The position numbers and the translations under genes are program-made. The notes beneath the pieces are model-generated. The model had not been told where the DNA came from and did not search any database. It saw nothing but the letters and a program-made list of their open reading frames with translations. This document shows, one piece after another, positions 35,122 through 44,525 of a DNA stretch of 64,000 bases (positions are counted from its first letter, which is position 1; every line of letters starts with the position of its first letter). Source of the DNA: Nitrospirota bacterium (GTDB lineage Bacteria > Nitrospirota > Nitrospiria > Nitrospirales > UBA8639); the NCBI GenBank assembly GCA_003695915.1, contig RFGF01000022.1, forward strand, positions 1-64,000. The letters are read 5' to 3'.

Positions 35122-35874
35122 CTACTTCTCGCGCGTCTTCGCGGCAACAGAAACCCCCAACAAAAAATGAGCCCGGCGATTTTCGGCATAACATTGTTCG
35201 GTCGCTTGACGACAAATCGGCTGATCCTTGCCGTACGACTGAATTATCATCCGCTGAGGCGGAACGCCTAACGCCGCCAAATAATTCCGCGCGATCGTCG
35301 CCCGTTGTTTGCCTAAAATATAATTGTAGGCCCGCGTTCCCCGCTCATCGCAATGTCCCTCAATCGTCACGTACGCATTCGGATGGTGTTTCAACCATTC
35401 GGCATTGGCGGCCAAGATCCGTTTCGCCTCCGGCGTCAATCGCCAACTTGCGAATGGAAAATGGATATCCTTGATGCCCTGCTGAGCAGCCATGAGCTCC
35501 GCTCGTCGCCGGTCATCCCAATACGCATGTCCAGATGTTGGGGGCACCGTGTCGGCAATATGGGATTGGCCGTCATCAATCGGTTCCACTTCTGCAAATT
35601 CCGCAAAGTCCTTGCCGATCGCTCCTCCATTGGAGTGGGCCGAAGCGTTGGCATCAGACATCAGCAAGCGCGATGGTCGAGTTGTCTCTTTCGCCGCCGC
35701 AATCCATGAAGGCTCTGGAAGATCTGCCGCATCGCTTCCCAATCGATCAAGACGCACATGGCCATGGCTAGTGAATGATCGGCCAGCACATCCTGTACCT
35801 TGCACCATCCCACCGACCACGAGCGCCACCATGGTCATCAGCCACCACGTTCGAGAGATCTTCATAACAGCCAT
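35122..35874 (-). CDS. pal: OmpA-family peptidoglycan-associated lipoprotein (Pal-like)
   Basis: 250 residues from ATG 35874 with GGAGGGAAG upstream; the frame extends to 35901. The signal ends MVQGTGC (lipobox-like). After a 130-residue low-complexity spacer comes an OmpA_C domain: IHFPFASWRLTPEAKRILAA, HPNAYVTIEGHCDERGTRAY, NYILGKQRATIARNYLAALG and MIIQSYGKDQPICR. The peptidoglycan-binding Asp and Arg positions (CDERGTRAYN, GKQRA) are present. Pal anchors the outer membrane to peptidoglycan. The spacer is longer than in Escherichia coli Pal. Expression with the CpoB-like gene suggests a minimal Tol-Pal accessory unit. Confidence 0.88.
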   Translation of the reverse strand: MAVMKISRTWWLMTMVALVVGGMVQGTGCAGRSFTSHGHVRLDRLGSDAADLPEPSWIAAAKETTRPSRLLMSDANASAHSNGGAIGKDFAEFAEVEPIDDGQSHIADTVPPTSGHAYWDDRRRAELMAAQQGIKDIHFPFASWRLTPEAKRILAANAEWLKHHPNAYVTIEGHCDERGTRAYNYILGKQRATIARNYLAALGVPPQRMIIQSYGKDQPICRQATEQCYAENRRAHFLLGVSVAAKTREK

Positions 35875-35901
35875 AGATCTGCTTCCCTCCGCTTCGGACA
35901 A

Positions 35902-37439
35902 TCAACTATCTTCTCGTGTTTTATTCGCGCATTCCTCGGAAGATGCAAGAATAAGACCAGATACGCTCTAAGCAAAACATCCTCATCTTTCACAAACGCG
36001 CCTCATCCTCTCTCGCGGTCTCGAATTTTCAATCTCCAGCTTCCCGTTGAATGCGAGACATCACCGCAACAGCTCGTTCATATTAGGCTTCTGAGCTTCG
36101 TGCCTCGCCAAAAAACATGTCTCGTTGCCTTGTCTCTTTGCCTCTCGTCAAAGGAATTTTTCTCCAGAATGCCAATCATGCTCTCGCTCGAACGCAGCAT
36201 TTTTTCAACACGCGTCGCATTTCTTCAACGATTGACGGTGAACAGGAGACGGTGTTTATCTCTGGCAGTCCGATTCTCGAACAGGCCACACCGCGGCGAG
36301 AAACGACAGGCAGCGAAGAAATCCAGAATGACCGTTCCGAGCGGAGTGAAACGTACGCTGCAAGGACGAATGGGACAGTTGTGCTCTTTCCGCTTCGTCG
36401 CGGAGAACCGAGGCTAAGCACAAGCAATGTTCTCGATGGCTGCGCGATACCTGGCACGATCGGCCAACACAACCAATTCATCCTGGTCCGTCGTAGCGAA
36501 AGGAGACATCGCCATGTCCAAACTGGTCCGATAGCGAAGATCCGATCATCCGAGCAAAGCGGCTCGGCCAGGTGGGCTAGCATCTTTTGAAGCTGCATCG
36601 ATCCATTGAATGTCGGCATGGATAGTTGTGATACAAACGGCATGATCGGTGAAAGCCATGGCCGCGCCGGGTACGACCCATTGCTGCCTTCAGCGGAACC
36701 ACACCATGGTCATGCTCACTCGGGCAGCGATCATGTCGAGCTAGGCCCGAATGTACGATGGCTGCCGATCAGCCCTTCCTCCAGACAATGCGAGGACACC
36801 GAGCATCTGATCGTGGCAGCGTCAAGAAACGACGATCCCGCATCGAACCGCCTGATTGCCGGCGAGTACGCCGTCTTGTCTTTCATCCTTTTCGGGAAAC
36901 GGGTTGAAGCGTCAGGTCCTGCATCGCGCATTCGATCGGCTTCGCCTCGGCCGACTGACGATCTACCGTGTATCGCCAGAGGGCATGCGATAGGCATCAG
37001 CTGGCAGTCCAGTGATCGCTAGAAGACGTCTAGGCGCTGTCCCATTGACCAAGCCGATCCAGATCAGCGAAACCGCAAGGGTCTCGACCAAACGCCGACA
37101 CATGTCCGACATGGAACCGACACAGAGCGCTTGGACAACACGCATCGGTCGAGGAGAAGGGAGTCAACTCGGGACCATGGAGACGTCCGGTTCTTCTTCG
37201 AAGCGGCACTCGCTCGAAGGGCGGTGAGCTGCACATGAGGAATTCTTCCCATCTTCAAAGAGACGTACCAATCCTTGGAAGGCTGGCATGAGTCGATAAT
37301 GAGTCGCCGTCGTGAACGCCCTCGATGACGTTTCCAGTCATCGAGCGACCGAAGAAACGTGCGACGCTAATCATCGGATGGCGAACGGCGGTGCGATCAT
37401 GATCGCAGGTCACACAAGCGATCGACCTCATCGCGGCAT
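35902..37439. other. 1.5-kb region without a convincing gene
   Basis: Several overlapping frames of 80-200 codons occur on both strands, but none has a ribosome site, a recognisable domain or natural amino-acid composition, and they overlap one another. One perfect 9-bp inverted repeat (CTCGATGAC / GTCATCGAG, 37321-37345, 7-base loop) is present about 100 bases beyond the murU stop, without a U-tract. The Pal promoter should lie at the left end. I cannot assign anything else. Confidence 0.5.
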
Positions 37440-38195
37440 CTAGGTTGATTCGCGCAACATGTGGCAGCCGGTCAGCAGACCGCGCTGGACATCACGTTGG
37501 GCTTGCGCATACCGCTCAGGAGTTCCGATATCCTGCCAGTACCCTGTCATGAGATAGCCTGCAATCAAACTGCCTCGCTTCAATTCCGCCACATAGGCGT
37601 CCAGGATGGACGAATACTGACCTCGAGGGCAATGCCGCAAAAGTCGTGCATCCATCACATGGATACCGGCGAACATATAGGGCTTGCATTGTTGTTCTGG
37701 GCGAGGCGGGTCTGTGACACCGCGCCCGGCAATCGTCACAATGCGCCCGTCGTCGTGCGCCTCGACTGCACCCCATGCCCACACGTTCGGATCTTCTCGC
37801 AGAACCATGGTGGCCAATGCTCCTCGCATCCGATGCCAGGAGAGCAACGGCGTCAACGCGAGATTACACAGGATATCTCCATTCAGCACAACAAACGGTT
37901 CCGAACCAAAAAACGCTTCGGCCTGCTTAATTCCTCCGCCCGTTCCCAGAATTTCCGGTTCGTAGGAATAATGCACACGCAGGCCCCATGGAGAGCCGTC
38001 GCCAATTGCTTGTTCAATGAGATGACCCAGATGATGCAGATTGATCATCACGTCTGTGACGCCATGCTCCCGCAATAAGCGAAGCTGCCATACCAACAAG
38101 GGCTGACCGGCAATCGGCAAGAGAGGTTTGGGCACGGTATCGGTGAGGGGGCGGAGACGCGTGCCATAGCCGGCAGCAAGAATCATGGCCTTCAT
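37440..38195 (-). CDS. murU: sugar nucleotidyltransferase, MurU-like (MurNAc-1-P uridylyltransferase)
   Basis: 251 residues with the NTP_transferase fold. The N-terminal signature is MILAAGYGTRLRPLTDTVPK; further motifs are VMINLHHLGHLIEQ, YSYEPEILGTGGGIKQAE, FVVLNGDILCN and GYWQDIGTPERY. This set and the short length match MurU, which makes UDP-MurNAc from MurNAc-1-phosphate in the MurA-bypassing recycling pathway; mannose-1-phosphate guanylyltransferases are close relatives. The gene directly follows the AmgK-like kinase gene with a 3-base gap, the same arrangement as amgK-murU in pseudomonads, which favours the MurU call. Confidence 0.85.
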   Translation of the reverse strand: MKAMILAAGYGTRLRPLTDTVPKPLLPIAGQPLLVWQLRLLREHGVTDVMINLHHLGHLIEQAIGDGSPWGLRVHYSYEPEILGTGGGIKQAEAFFGSEPFVVLNGDILCNLALTPLLSWHRMRGALATMVLREDPNVWAWGAVEAHDDGRIVTIAGRGVTDPPRPEQQCKPYMFAGIHVMDARLLRHCPRGQYSSILDAYVAELKRGSLIAGYLMTGYWQDIGTPERYAQAQRDVQRGLLTGCHMLREST

Positions 38196-38198
38196 AGG

Positions 38199-39326
38199 CT
38201 ACTGCCATTCCGGAACATAAGGAGTCAACGCCGCCCGCAAAACGGACAATTCGGGATATCGTTTCAGATTGTGGAGCACATAGGTCAACGTCCGAGGAAT
38301 ATCCACCAAAAACTTGGCATTGCCTTTCACCCGATCGATGTACACAAAACGACCGGCAGCCTTGAGATTTCGTTGAATGCTCGTGAAATCCAATAATCGG
38401 CGAAACATGGAAGCATCGTCCAATCCCAGCTCTGTATACACTGATCGAGGTAAGGCTGCACGCATGCCAGTAAGATAGTAATCGATCATCTGATCCAGAA
38501 AGCCATCATCGAGGGTAACGTAGGAATCACGAAGCAGCGAAGCGAGATCATAGGTGATCGGACCGAGCAAGGCGTCTTGAAAATCGATAATAGCCAGACG
38601 ATCCGCCTGGACCATGAGGTTACGTGAATGATAGTCACGATGGGTCAAGACACGCGGTTGCTCGGCTAAATACGTAGCAATGTCATGAAAGGCCTCTCGC
38701 GCTCGCTGACGGTCGCCAGGCGGCATAGGCGTTCCCCGACGTGCCTCGATGCCGAATTCGAGAAAATGCTCGAATTCCCACATCAACAACGCTACATCGA
38801 ATCCCCGCTGAAATGCCATGCAGAGATTCGTGGCTCGTGTTCGAGCATGCTCCAGGCTTCGACATTGGAGATGCACCAACGAGGCGACGGCTTGACCGTA
38901 CCATGCTTTCACCTGTTCCCCGGTGCCCGTGGTCGAGGCTTTCTCCAATGTCTGATCGCCAAGATCTTCGAGATACAACAGACCAGCGGAGTGGTCGTAG
39001 TAATAGAGTTCTGGCACAGGAAGCGCTAAGCGCTGCAAATACCGATGCACATTCACAAACGGCAATTCGTCAATGTCGACAGGCTGACTGACGGTTTCCT
39101 CCGAGGCTTTGAACCCCTCTGGGTCTGCCAATTGCATAAGAATCACCGAAGGGACAGAACTTCGGGCCAGCACGAGGCGGAAATACCGCCGATTACTGGC
39201 ATCGCCTGGCAAAGGCAGACAGTGCTCGAGTCGTGACGAGAAGGGTAGGCGAGTCCGGAGGGTGCGATCGATGTGCGCAAGATCGAGAAGTCTGGCTTGA
39301 GAAGCTGGGGGATACGGCAGGGTCAT
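38199..39326 (-). CDS. amgK: sugar kinase of the aminoglycoside phosphotransferase fold, AmgK-like
   Basis: 375 residues from ATG 39326, chosen because AAGGA lies just upstream and because a strong promoter (-10 at 39351-39356) excludes the longer frame starting at 39383; ATG 39338 is also possible. The kinase motifs are LPGDASNRRYFRL (glycine-rich loop), VLTHRDYHSRNLMVQ (catalytic HxDxxxxN) and LAIIDFQDALLGPITYDLAS (metal-binding Asp). AmgK phosphorylates MurNAc and GlcNAc at C1 in cell-wall recycling. The C-terminal IQRNLKAAGRFVYIDRVKGN block is typical of AmgK. The adjoining murU-like gene strongly supports the function. Confidence 0.87.
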   Translation of the reverse strand: MTLPYPPASQARLLDLAHIDRTLRTRLPFSSRLEHCLPLPGDASNRRYFRLVLARSSVPSVILMQLADPEGFKASEETVSQPVDIDELPFVNVHRYLQRLALPVPELYYYDHSAGLLYLEDLGDQTLEKASTTGTGEQVKAWYGQAVASLVHLQCRSLEHARTRATNLCMAFQRGFDVALLMWEFEHFLEFGIEARRGTPMPPGDRQRAREAFHDIATYLAEQPRVLTHRDYHSRNLMVQADRLAIIDFQDALLGPITYDLASLLRDSYVTLDDGFLDQMIDYYLTGMRAALPRSVYTELGLDDASMFRRLLDFTSIQRNLKAAGRFVYIDRVKGNAKFLVDIPRTLTYVLHNLKRYPELSVLRAALTPYVPEWQ

Positions 39327-39350
39327 CGAGTCCTTCATTCGTATGAAGCG

Positions 39351-39379
39351 ATTATACGAACTCCTCGCTGTTGTGTCAT
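39351..39379 (-). promoter_or_regulatory. sigma-70-type promoter of amgK-murU
   Basis: On the minus strand ATGACA (39374-39379; 5/6 match to TTGACA) is separated by 17 bases from a perfect TATAAT (39351-39356). Transcription would start about 39344, leaving a short leader with an AAGGA ribosome site before ATG 39326. Confidence 0.75.
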
Positions 39380-40023
39380 TCACCCATCGAGCATCACGCC
39401 ATGCTCAGCTAGGCCATTGTTAGGTTTATCCTCTTTTTTTCCGACATTGTATAAGAGATGACCAAAATGTCATAAGGACTCACATTCCGACAACCCATTT
39501 GCAACAGGTGCCGCATGGAGATCCTTCCGATTCCGGCAATTCTTCCTGTTCCGGCATTGTCCCCTGAGCATTCAACGACGGTCCCCATCGCCGATCGTGA
39601 AGGAAACGCTAACCGACGTTCGCGCCGCCCTTCAACGCTTGATCAGATCCAGGAGGAACAAGAAACTGCCGATGACACGGAACCTGACCTCTCGCATACC
39701 ATCGATATTCGGATCTAATTCGCTCACTGCGATGAACATCGAATCCTGCTCGATCCGCGGCGAAATTCTTCGAGTCAGCTCGCAGCATCATCGTTCAAGC
39801 CTAGCGCAGCATCTCTGCAGTAAACGAATTCCACACCATTTCAACCGAACCGGCAGACATCATCGCGCCAAAGCACCCCGCCGGATCCTCGTTCGGCATC
39901 GGTGGTCTTCTTCGGTCAAACATGGTAGAGTGCGCTCCGCTTCGCTATGATCCATTCGAACCCGTCGGTTGACATCCCTTCCCCAGCACAGTCTATGTCT
40001 TCGAGGCCAGAGGTGGTGCTCTC
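39380..40023. other. intergenic region between amgK and GH15 genes
   Basis: About 640 bases. It holds a T-rich stretch after a small inverted repeat (GAGCAT / ATGCTC near 39390-39410) and one possible short gene at 39515. The rest shows overlapping frames without ribosome sites. The promoter for the GH15-gnd-zwf operon must lie here, but I could not place it. Confidence 0.45.
39515..39718 (+). CDS. possible small hypothetical protein
   Basis: A 67-residue frame from ATG with AGGTG eight bases upstream. The product is hydrophilic after a Pro-rich start (ILPIPAILPVPALS-like) and ends with an acidic stretch (QEEQETADDTEPDLSHTIDI). Composition looks more natural than in neighbouring frames, and Pro-rich/acidic mini-proteins of this kind do occur in bacteria. 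No domain is recognisable. The call is weak and rests on composition and the ribosome site. Confidence 0.35.
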   Translation: MEILPIPAILPVPALSPEHSTTVPIADREGNANRRSRRPSTLDQIQEEQETADDTEPDLSHTIDIRI

Positions 40024-41892
40024 ATGAGCTACAAAGCCATTGGCGATTACGGCGTCATCGGCGATCTGCATACCGTTGCCCTTGTGGGCTTGGACGGTTC
40101 GATCGATTGGTGTTGCCTGCCGCATTTCGATTCCCCCAGTCTGTTTGCTGCCATTCTCGACCATAAAATCGGCGGGCATTTCAAAATCGCTCCCGTCGAA
40201 CGAGGCAATGCCCGACAGATGTATCTCCCGGAAACGAACATCTTGCTTACCCGGTTTCTGCAGCATGGCGGAGTCGGTGAATTGACGGATTTCATGCCCG
40301 TAGAATCGGATGAGCCTGGATATCGCCCGCGCCGCCATCAAATTATCCGCACTGTATCGGTTGTCCGTGGAGAGGTTCGATTCCGGCTGGAATGCGCTCC
40401 GGCGTTCAATTATGGTCGAGATCCGCACACGGTGGAAATCAAACGGAAGCGCGTGATCTTTCGAAGCCCGAAAAGCCTGGTGGGACTGGCGACGCCCATT
40501 CTGCTCAAGGTGAGGGAAGGCATGGCGGTTCAGGAATTTACGGTCAAACAAGGCCAGAGCCTGACGTTCGTGCTGGAATATCTCGAATCCGCCAATGAAG
40601 GGAATCTGTTTGCATCACCGCAGTCCGGTATCGACGCGTTTCAAAACACCTCGGCCTTTTGGCAGCGATGGCTCGGCCAATGCCAATATTCGGGTCGATG
40701 GCGGGAAATGGTGCATCGGTCTGCGCTGACGTTGAAACTCTTGACCTATGCCCCGACCGGCGCCATCGTCGCCGCACCCACGACGAGTTTGCCGGAACAT
40801 ATCGGGGGACAGCGAAACTGGGATTATCGCTACACCTGGATTCGAGACGCCGCTTTTACGCTGTATAGCTTGCTCCGGCTGGGCTTTACGGTCGAAGCGG
40901 CTCGATTCATGGATTGGTTGAATGCCCGCTGCCATGACTTGAACCCGGACGGGTCCCTCCAACTCATGTACGGGATCGATGGACGTCGCGATTTGTTGGA
41001 AGAAGAACTCCCTCATTTGGACGGCCATCGCAGTTCACGCCCAGTGCGGATCGGCAATGCGGCTTCGACACAGCTGCAACTCGATATGTACGGAGCACTC
41101 ATGGATGCGGTGTACCTGTACAACAAACACGGTTCGCCGATTTCATACGATCTCTGGGTCAACCTGTGTCGCCTCTTAGATTACGTCTGCGACAACTGGG
41201 AGCAACCCGATGAAGGGATCTGGGAGGTTCGAGGGGGACGCCACCATTTCGTCTATTCCAAAGTAATGTGCTGGGTGGCCCTCGATCGCGGGATTCGGTT
41301 GGCCGACAAGCGAGGATTCCCGGGTAACCGGGCTCGATGGATGGCCGAGCGCGATCGCATTTATACTCAGGTCATGCAACGGGGATGGAAGCCACATATT
41401 GGAGCGTTCGTGCAACACTACGAGAGCGAGGCCTTGGACGCCGCGAATCTCATCATGCCGCTGGTCTTTTTTCTCTCGCCCACCGATCCGCGTATGCTTT
41501 CCACCATCGATCGAACGCTCGAACAGCTTGCGCTGGGGAGCTTGGTCTATCGCTATGAAATCGGCAAGGCCGCTTCGGATGGCATAGAGGGAGAGGAAGG
41601 TACCTTCAGCATGTGCACGTTTTGGTTGGTCGAAGCCCTCACCCGAGCCGGCCGACTGACCGAAGCGCGGTTGATCTTCGAAAAAATGTTGAGCTATGCG
41701 AATCATCTCCGCCTGTATGCGGAAGAAGTCTCGCATACCGGTGATCAATTAGGAAACTTTCCTCAAGCCTTTACGCACTTCGGACTCATTACCGCAGCCT
41801 GCAATCTCGATTTGGCCCTCAACGTCAAACAAGGATCGCACACGGTGGCCAGAAGGAATCGGTCGCACGCTTTGGCCTTCCGTCATGATTGA
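40024..41892 (+). CDS. glycoside hydrolase family 15 protein (glucoamylase/trehalase-like)
   Basis: 622 residues. The N-terminal beta-sandwich begins with the family hallmark [20 protein letters not shown] and [20 protein letters not shown]. The (alpha/alpha)6 barrel from about residue 230 includes [34 protein letters not shown] and [20 protein letters not shown] with the probable catalytic Glu, and [15 protein letters not shown] near the C-terminus. There is no signal peptide, so it acts inside the cell on maltodextrin, trehalose or glycogen-derived glucan. The start is firm because the hallmark begins at residue 5. It precedes gnd and zwf on the same strand, so released glucose could feed the oxidative pentose phosphate pathway after phosphorylation. 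Confidence 0.92.
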   Translation: MSYKAIGDYGVIGDLHTVALVGLDGSIDWCCLPHFDSPSLFAAILDHKIGGHFKIAPVERGNARQMYLPETNILLTRFLQHGGVGELTDFMPVESDEPGYRPRRHQIIRTVSVVRGEVRFRLECAPAFNYGRDPHTVEIKRKRVIFRSPKSLVGLATPILLKVREGMAVQEFTVKQGQSLTFVLEYLESANEGNLFASPQSGIDAFQNTSAFWQRWLGQCQYSGRWREMVHRSALTLKLLTYAPTGAIVAAPTTSLPEHIGGQRNWDYRYTWIRDAAFTLYSLLRLGFTVEAARFMDWLNARCHDLNPDGSLQLMYGIDGRRDLLEEELPHLDGHRSSRPVRIGNAASTQLQLDMYGALMDAVYLYNKHGSPISYDLWVNLCRLLDYVCDNWEQPDEGIWEVRGGRHHFVYSKVMCWVALDRGIRLADKRGFPGNRARWMAERDRIYTQVMQRGWKPHIGAFVQHYESEALDAANLIMPLVFFLSPTDPRMLSTIDRTLEQLALGSLVYRYEIGKAASDGIEGEEGTFSMCTFWLVEALTRAGRLTEARLIFEKMLSYANHLRLYAEEVSHTGDQLGNFPQAFTHFGLITAACNLDLALNVKQGSHTVARRNRSHALAFRHD

Positions 41893-41960
41893 TCACTTGG
41901 CCGAACCATTCTAGGATTGATCACAACATTTTTCTTACCTTTCCCAAGGAGGGGCGGAGC

Positions 41961-42860
41961 ATGGAGATCGGATTCGTGGGCTTGGGCAAAATGGGCATGA
42001 ACATGGTCAGGCGTCTGCGACAGGATGATCACCGTGTCGTGGTCTACGATCGAGTGCCTGACCTCGTGTCACAAGCTGAAGGATACGGATGCATCGGCAG
42101 TTCTTCGCTTCAGCAGTTGGCGGCGCAACTGACTCCGCCCCGAGCCGTGTGGATCATGGTGCCGTCCGGTCCTCCCACCGAGGAAACCATCCACGCCATG
42201 GCATCGGAACTCAGTGCGGACGATGTCATTATTGACGGCGGAAATACTCGATTCCATGACGACGTGCGCCGAGTTACTGAGCTCAAGCGCCTGGGTATTC
42301 ATTACGTCGATGTCGGCACGAGCGGAGGCATTTGGGGCTTACAAGTGGGCTATTGCCTCATGGTGGGCGGCGATCCTGCCATTGTTCAACGTCTGGTACC
42401 GATTTTTCGAACCTTGGCACCTGAACATGGCTGGGCTCATGTCGGTAGCCATGGAGCCGGCCATTACGTGAAAATGATCCACAACGGTATCGAATACAGT
42501 ATCATGCAGGGCTATGCGGAAGGGTTCGAACTGCTTTCCAAAAGCGACTATCGCTTGAACTTGCCGCAAATCGCCGAGTTATGGATGCACGGCAGCGTCA
42601 TCCGTTCATGGCTCCTCGAATTGGCCGCAGCCGCCTTGCGCGAGGATCCTCAACTCACAACCATCTCGGGCTATGTCCATGATTCCGGAGAAGGACGCTG
42701 GATGCTGATGGACGCCATGGACAAGGATGTACCCGTACCTGCCCTCGCCATGGCCTTATTCACGCGATTTCGCTCACGCCAAGACGAATCGTTCGCCGAA
42801 AAGATGCTCGCCGCCCTTCGGAAGGCTTTTGGCGGTCATAGCGTGCGTCGGCGCGAGTGA
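41961..42860 (+). CDS. gnd: 6-phosphogluconate dehydrogenase, short NAD-type
   Basis: 299 residues from ATG 41961, with AAGGAGG upstream; the frame extends to 41889 where it would overlap the GH15 stop. The Rossmann motif is IGFVGLGKMGMNMVRRL, the substrate loop is GTSGGIWGLQVGYCLMVGG, and the catalytic Lys/Asn block is YVKMIHNGIEYSIMQGYAEG. Decarboxylates 6-phosphogluconate to ribulose 5-phosphate. The length of about 300 residues marks the GndA/YqeC-like short class, which usually prefers NAD over NADP. It is followed within 40 bases by zwf; no 6-phosphogluconolactonase gene is present between them. Confidence 0.93.
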   Translation: MEIGFVGLGKMGMNMVRRLRQDDHRVVVYDRVPDLVSQAEGYGCIGSSSLQQLAAQLTPPRAVWIMVPSGPPTEETIHAMASELSADDVIIDGGNTRFHDDVRRVTELKRLGIHYVDVGTSGGIWGLQVGYCLMVGGDPAIVQRLVPIFRTLAPEHGWAHVGSHGAGHYVKMIHNGIEYSIMQGYAEGFELLSKSDYRLNLPQIAELWMHGSVIRSWLLELAAAALREDPQLTTISGYVHDSGEGRWMLMDAMDKDVPVPALAMALFTRFRSRQDESFAEKMLAALRKAFGGHSVRRRE

Positions 42861-42897
42861 TGGTGGCTACTAAAGCACCCATTCTTGGAGCAGCCCC

Positions 42898-44442
42898 ATG
42901 CCAACTCCACCCACACAGCCGGTATCCACATGCGACGACAGCTTGTGGAGCGCACTGACACAACCCTGCTCTTTGGTCATCTTCGGGGCGTCAGGCGACC
43001 TGACGAAACGCAAGCTCTTGCCGGCCCTCTACAATCTTCTTCTCGACGGCCTTCTCCCTCCCTGCCTCGTGTTAGGGTTGGGAAGAAAGCCTTGGTCCGA
43101 TGAAGATTTCCGGCAGGTGGCACGGGAAGGGATCGAACAATTTTCACGCCAACCCCTTCAGCCAGAGAGGTGGGAGGACTTTCAGCGTCGCTTGTTTTAC
43201 ATGAGCGGAAAATTGGACGATCGTCAAACCTTCGTCCAGTTGAAGAAACGGCTCGAAGATTTGGAAACCCGCCATCACCTCCCTGGAAATCGCATTTATT
43301 ATCTGGCCATTCCTCCCACGGCGTTTGCCGCAGCATGTCAAGGGCTCGACTATGCGGGGCTCGTCTATCCCGTCGATGATCGCTCGCCGTACTCACGCGT
43401 GATCGTCGAAAAACCCATCGGACGCGATTTGCAATCGGCTCGGGAACTCAACGCTATTTTTGCTCGCGTATTCGATGAATCCCAAATCTATCGGATCGAC
43501 CATTACCTCGGTAAAGAAACCGTTCAAAATATCATGGTTCTCCGATTCGCGAACGCCATTTTCGAGCCACTGTGGAATTATAAATATATCGACCATGTCC
43601 AAATCACAGTAAGCGAGGCGGAAACGGTCGGCAAGCGTGCCGCCTACTACGAAGAAACCGGTGCCCTCCGGGATATGGTACAAAACCATCTCCTGCAACT
43701 CCTCTGCCTGATCGCGACCGAGCCGCCCTATTCCCTCGATCCCGATGTCGTGAGAAACGCGCGGATGGACGTGCTCCGAGGATTGCGTCCCATTCGCGGA
43801 AAAGAAACGGAAACAATGACGGTCCGTGCGAATATTGCGCACGGCGTCGTCAACGGCGTTCCAGTTCCCGGCTATCGACGAGAGGAAGGGGTCCGACCGG
43901 ATTCGACGACTGAAACCTACGTCGCGCTCAAAGTGTTCGTGGATAATTGGCGCTGGGCCGGTGTGCCGTTTTATATCCGCACGGGAAAAGCGCTTCCCAA
44001 GCGTGCCTCAGAAATCGCCATTCAATTCAAAGAAGTGCCTCAGATTCTTTTTAACGCCAATCCTCACTGCCCGCTCGATCCCAATCTTTTGCTCTTGCGC
44101 ATTCAACCCGAAGAAGGGATGGCCATGCGTATTATATCCAAGGTTCCTGGGACCAAAGCTCAAACCCACCCCGTGGAAATGAATTTCAAATATGGCGACG
44201 CTTTTACCGCCCCCTCACCGGAGGCCTACGAACGGCTGTTGCTGGATGTGATGGCAGGCGACGCCTCGCTGTTCATGCGCCGAGACGCAGTCGAAGCATC
44301 GTGGGCCTGGATAACCGAGATCCTGGAAGGATGGGCCCGATATGGGACGAGATGGTTGCCGGAATACCCCGCCGGTACCTGGGGACCCGTGGAAGCCGAT
44401 CGCCTGATCGAAATGGATGGGCGAAAATGGCGAGTGTTGTGA
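42898..44442 (+). CDS. zwf: glucose-6-phosphate dehydrogenase
   Basis: 514 residues. The cofactor motif is VIFGASGDLTKRKLLPALYN, the substrate/catalytic motif is YRIDHYLGKETVQNIMVLRF, and further blocks include VIVEKPIGRDLQSARELN and FYIRTGKALPKRASEIAIQF. First enzyme of the oxidative pentose phosphate pathway. All key residues (RIDHYLGK Lys/His) are present. It forms an operon with GH15 and gnd and ends 84 bases from the convergent tal-pgi stop. Confidence 0.95.
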   Translation: MPTPPTQPVSTCDDSLWSALTQPCSLVIFGASGDLTKRKLLPALYNLLLDGLLPPCLVLGLGRKPWSDEDFRQVAREGIEQFSRQPLQPERWEDFQRRLFYMSGKLDDRQTFVQLKKRLEDLETRHHLPGNRIYYLAIPPTAFAAACQGLDYAGLVYPVDDRSPYSRVIVEKPIGRDLQSARELNAIFARVFDESQIYRIDHYLGKETVQNIMVLRFANAIFEPLWNYKYIDHVQITVSEAETVGKRAAYYEETGALRDMVQNHLLQLLCLIATEPPYSLDPDVVRNARMDVLRGLRPIRGKETETMTVRANIAHGVVNGVPVPGYRREEGVRPDSTTETYVALKVFVDNWRWAGVPFYIRTGKALPKRASEIAIQFKEVPQILFNANPHCPLDPNLLLLRIQPEEGMAMRIISKVPGTKAQTHPVEMNFKYGDAFTAPSPEAYERLLLDVMAGDASLFMRRDAVEASWAWITEILEGWARYGTRWLPEYPAGTWGPVEADRLIEMDGRKWRVL

Positions 44443-44525
44443 CACTCGTGTTCATGTGCTAAATTCGATTTGCTGAAAAGCCCGCTTCATGATTTGACGT
44501 CCCTTTAGAACAAGAATCGGCACCG

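Noticed and set aside
36117-37022. Several 130-160 codon frames on both strands in the gene-poor stretch
   Set aside because: They overlap each other, lack ribosome sites and show no domain or natural composition.
37321-37345. 9-bp perfect inverted repeat, possible terminator of murU
   Set aside because: No U-tract follows on either strand and it lies about 100 bases from the stop.
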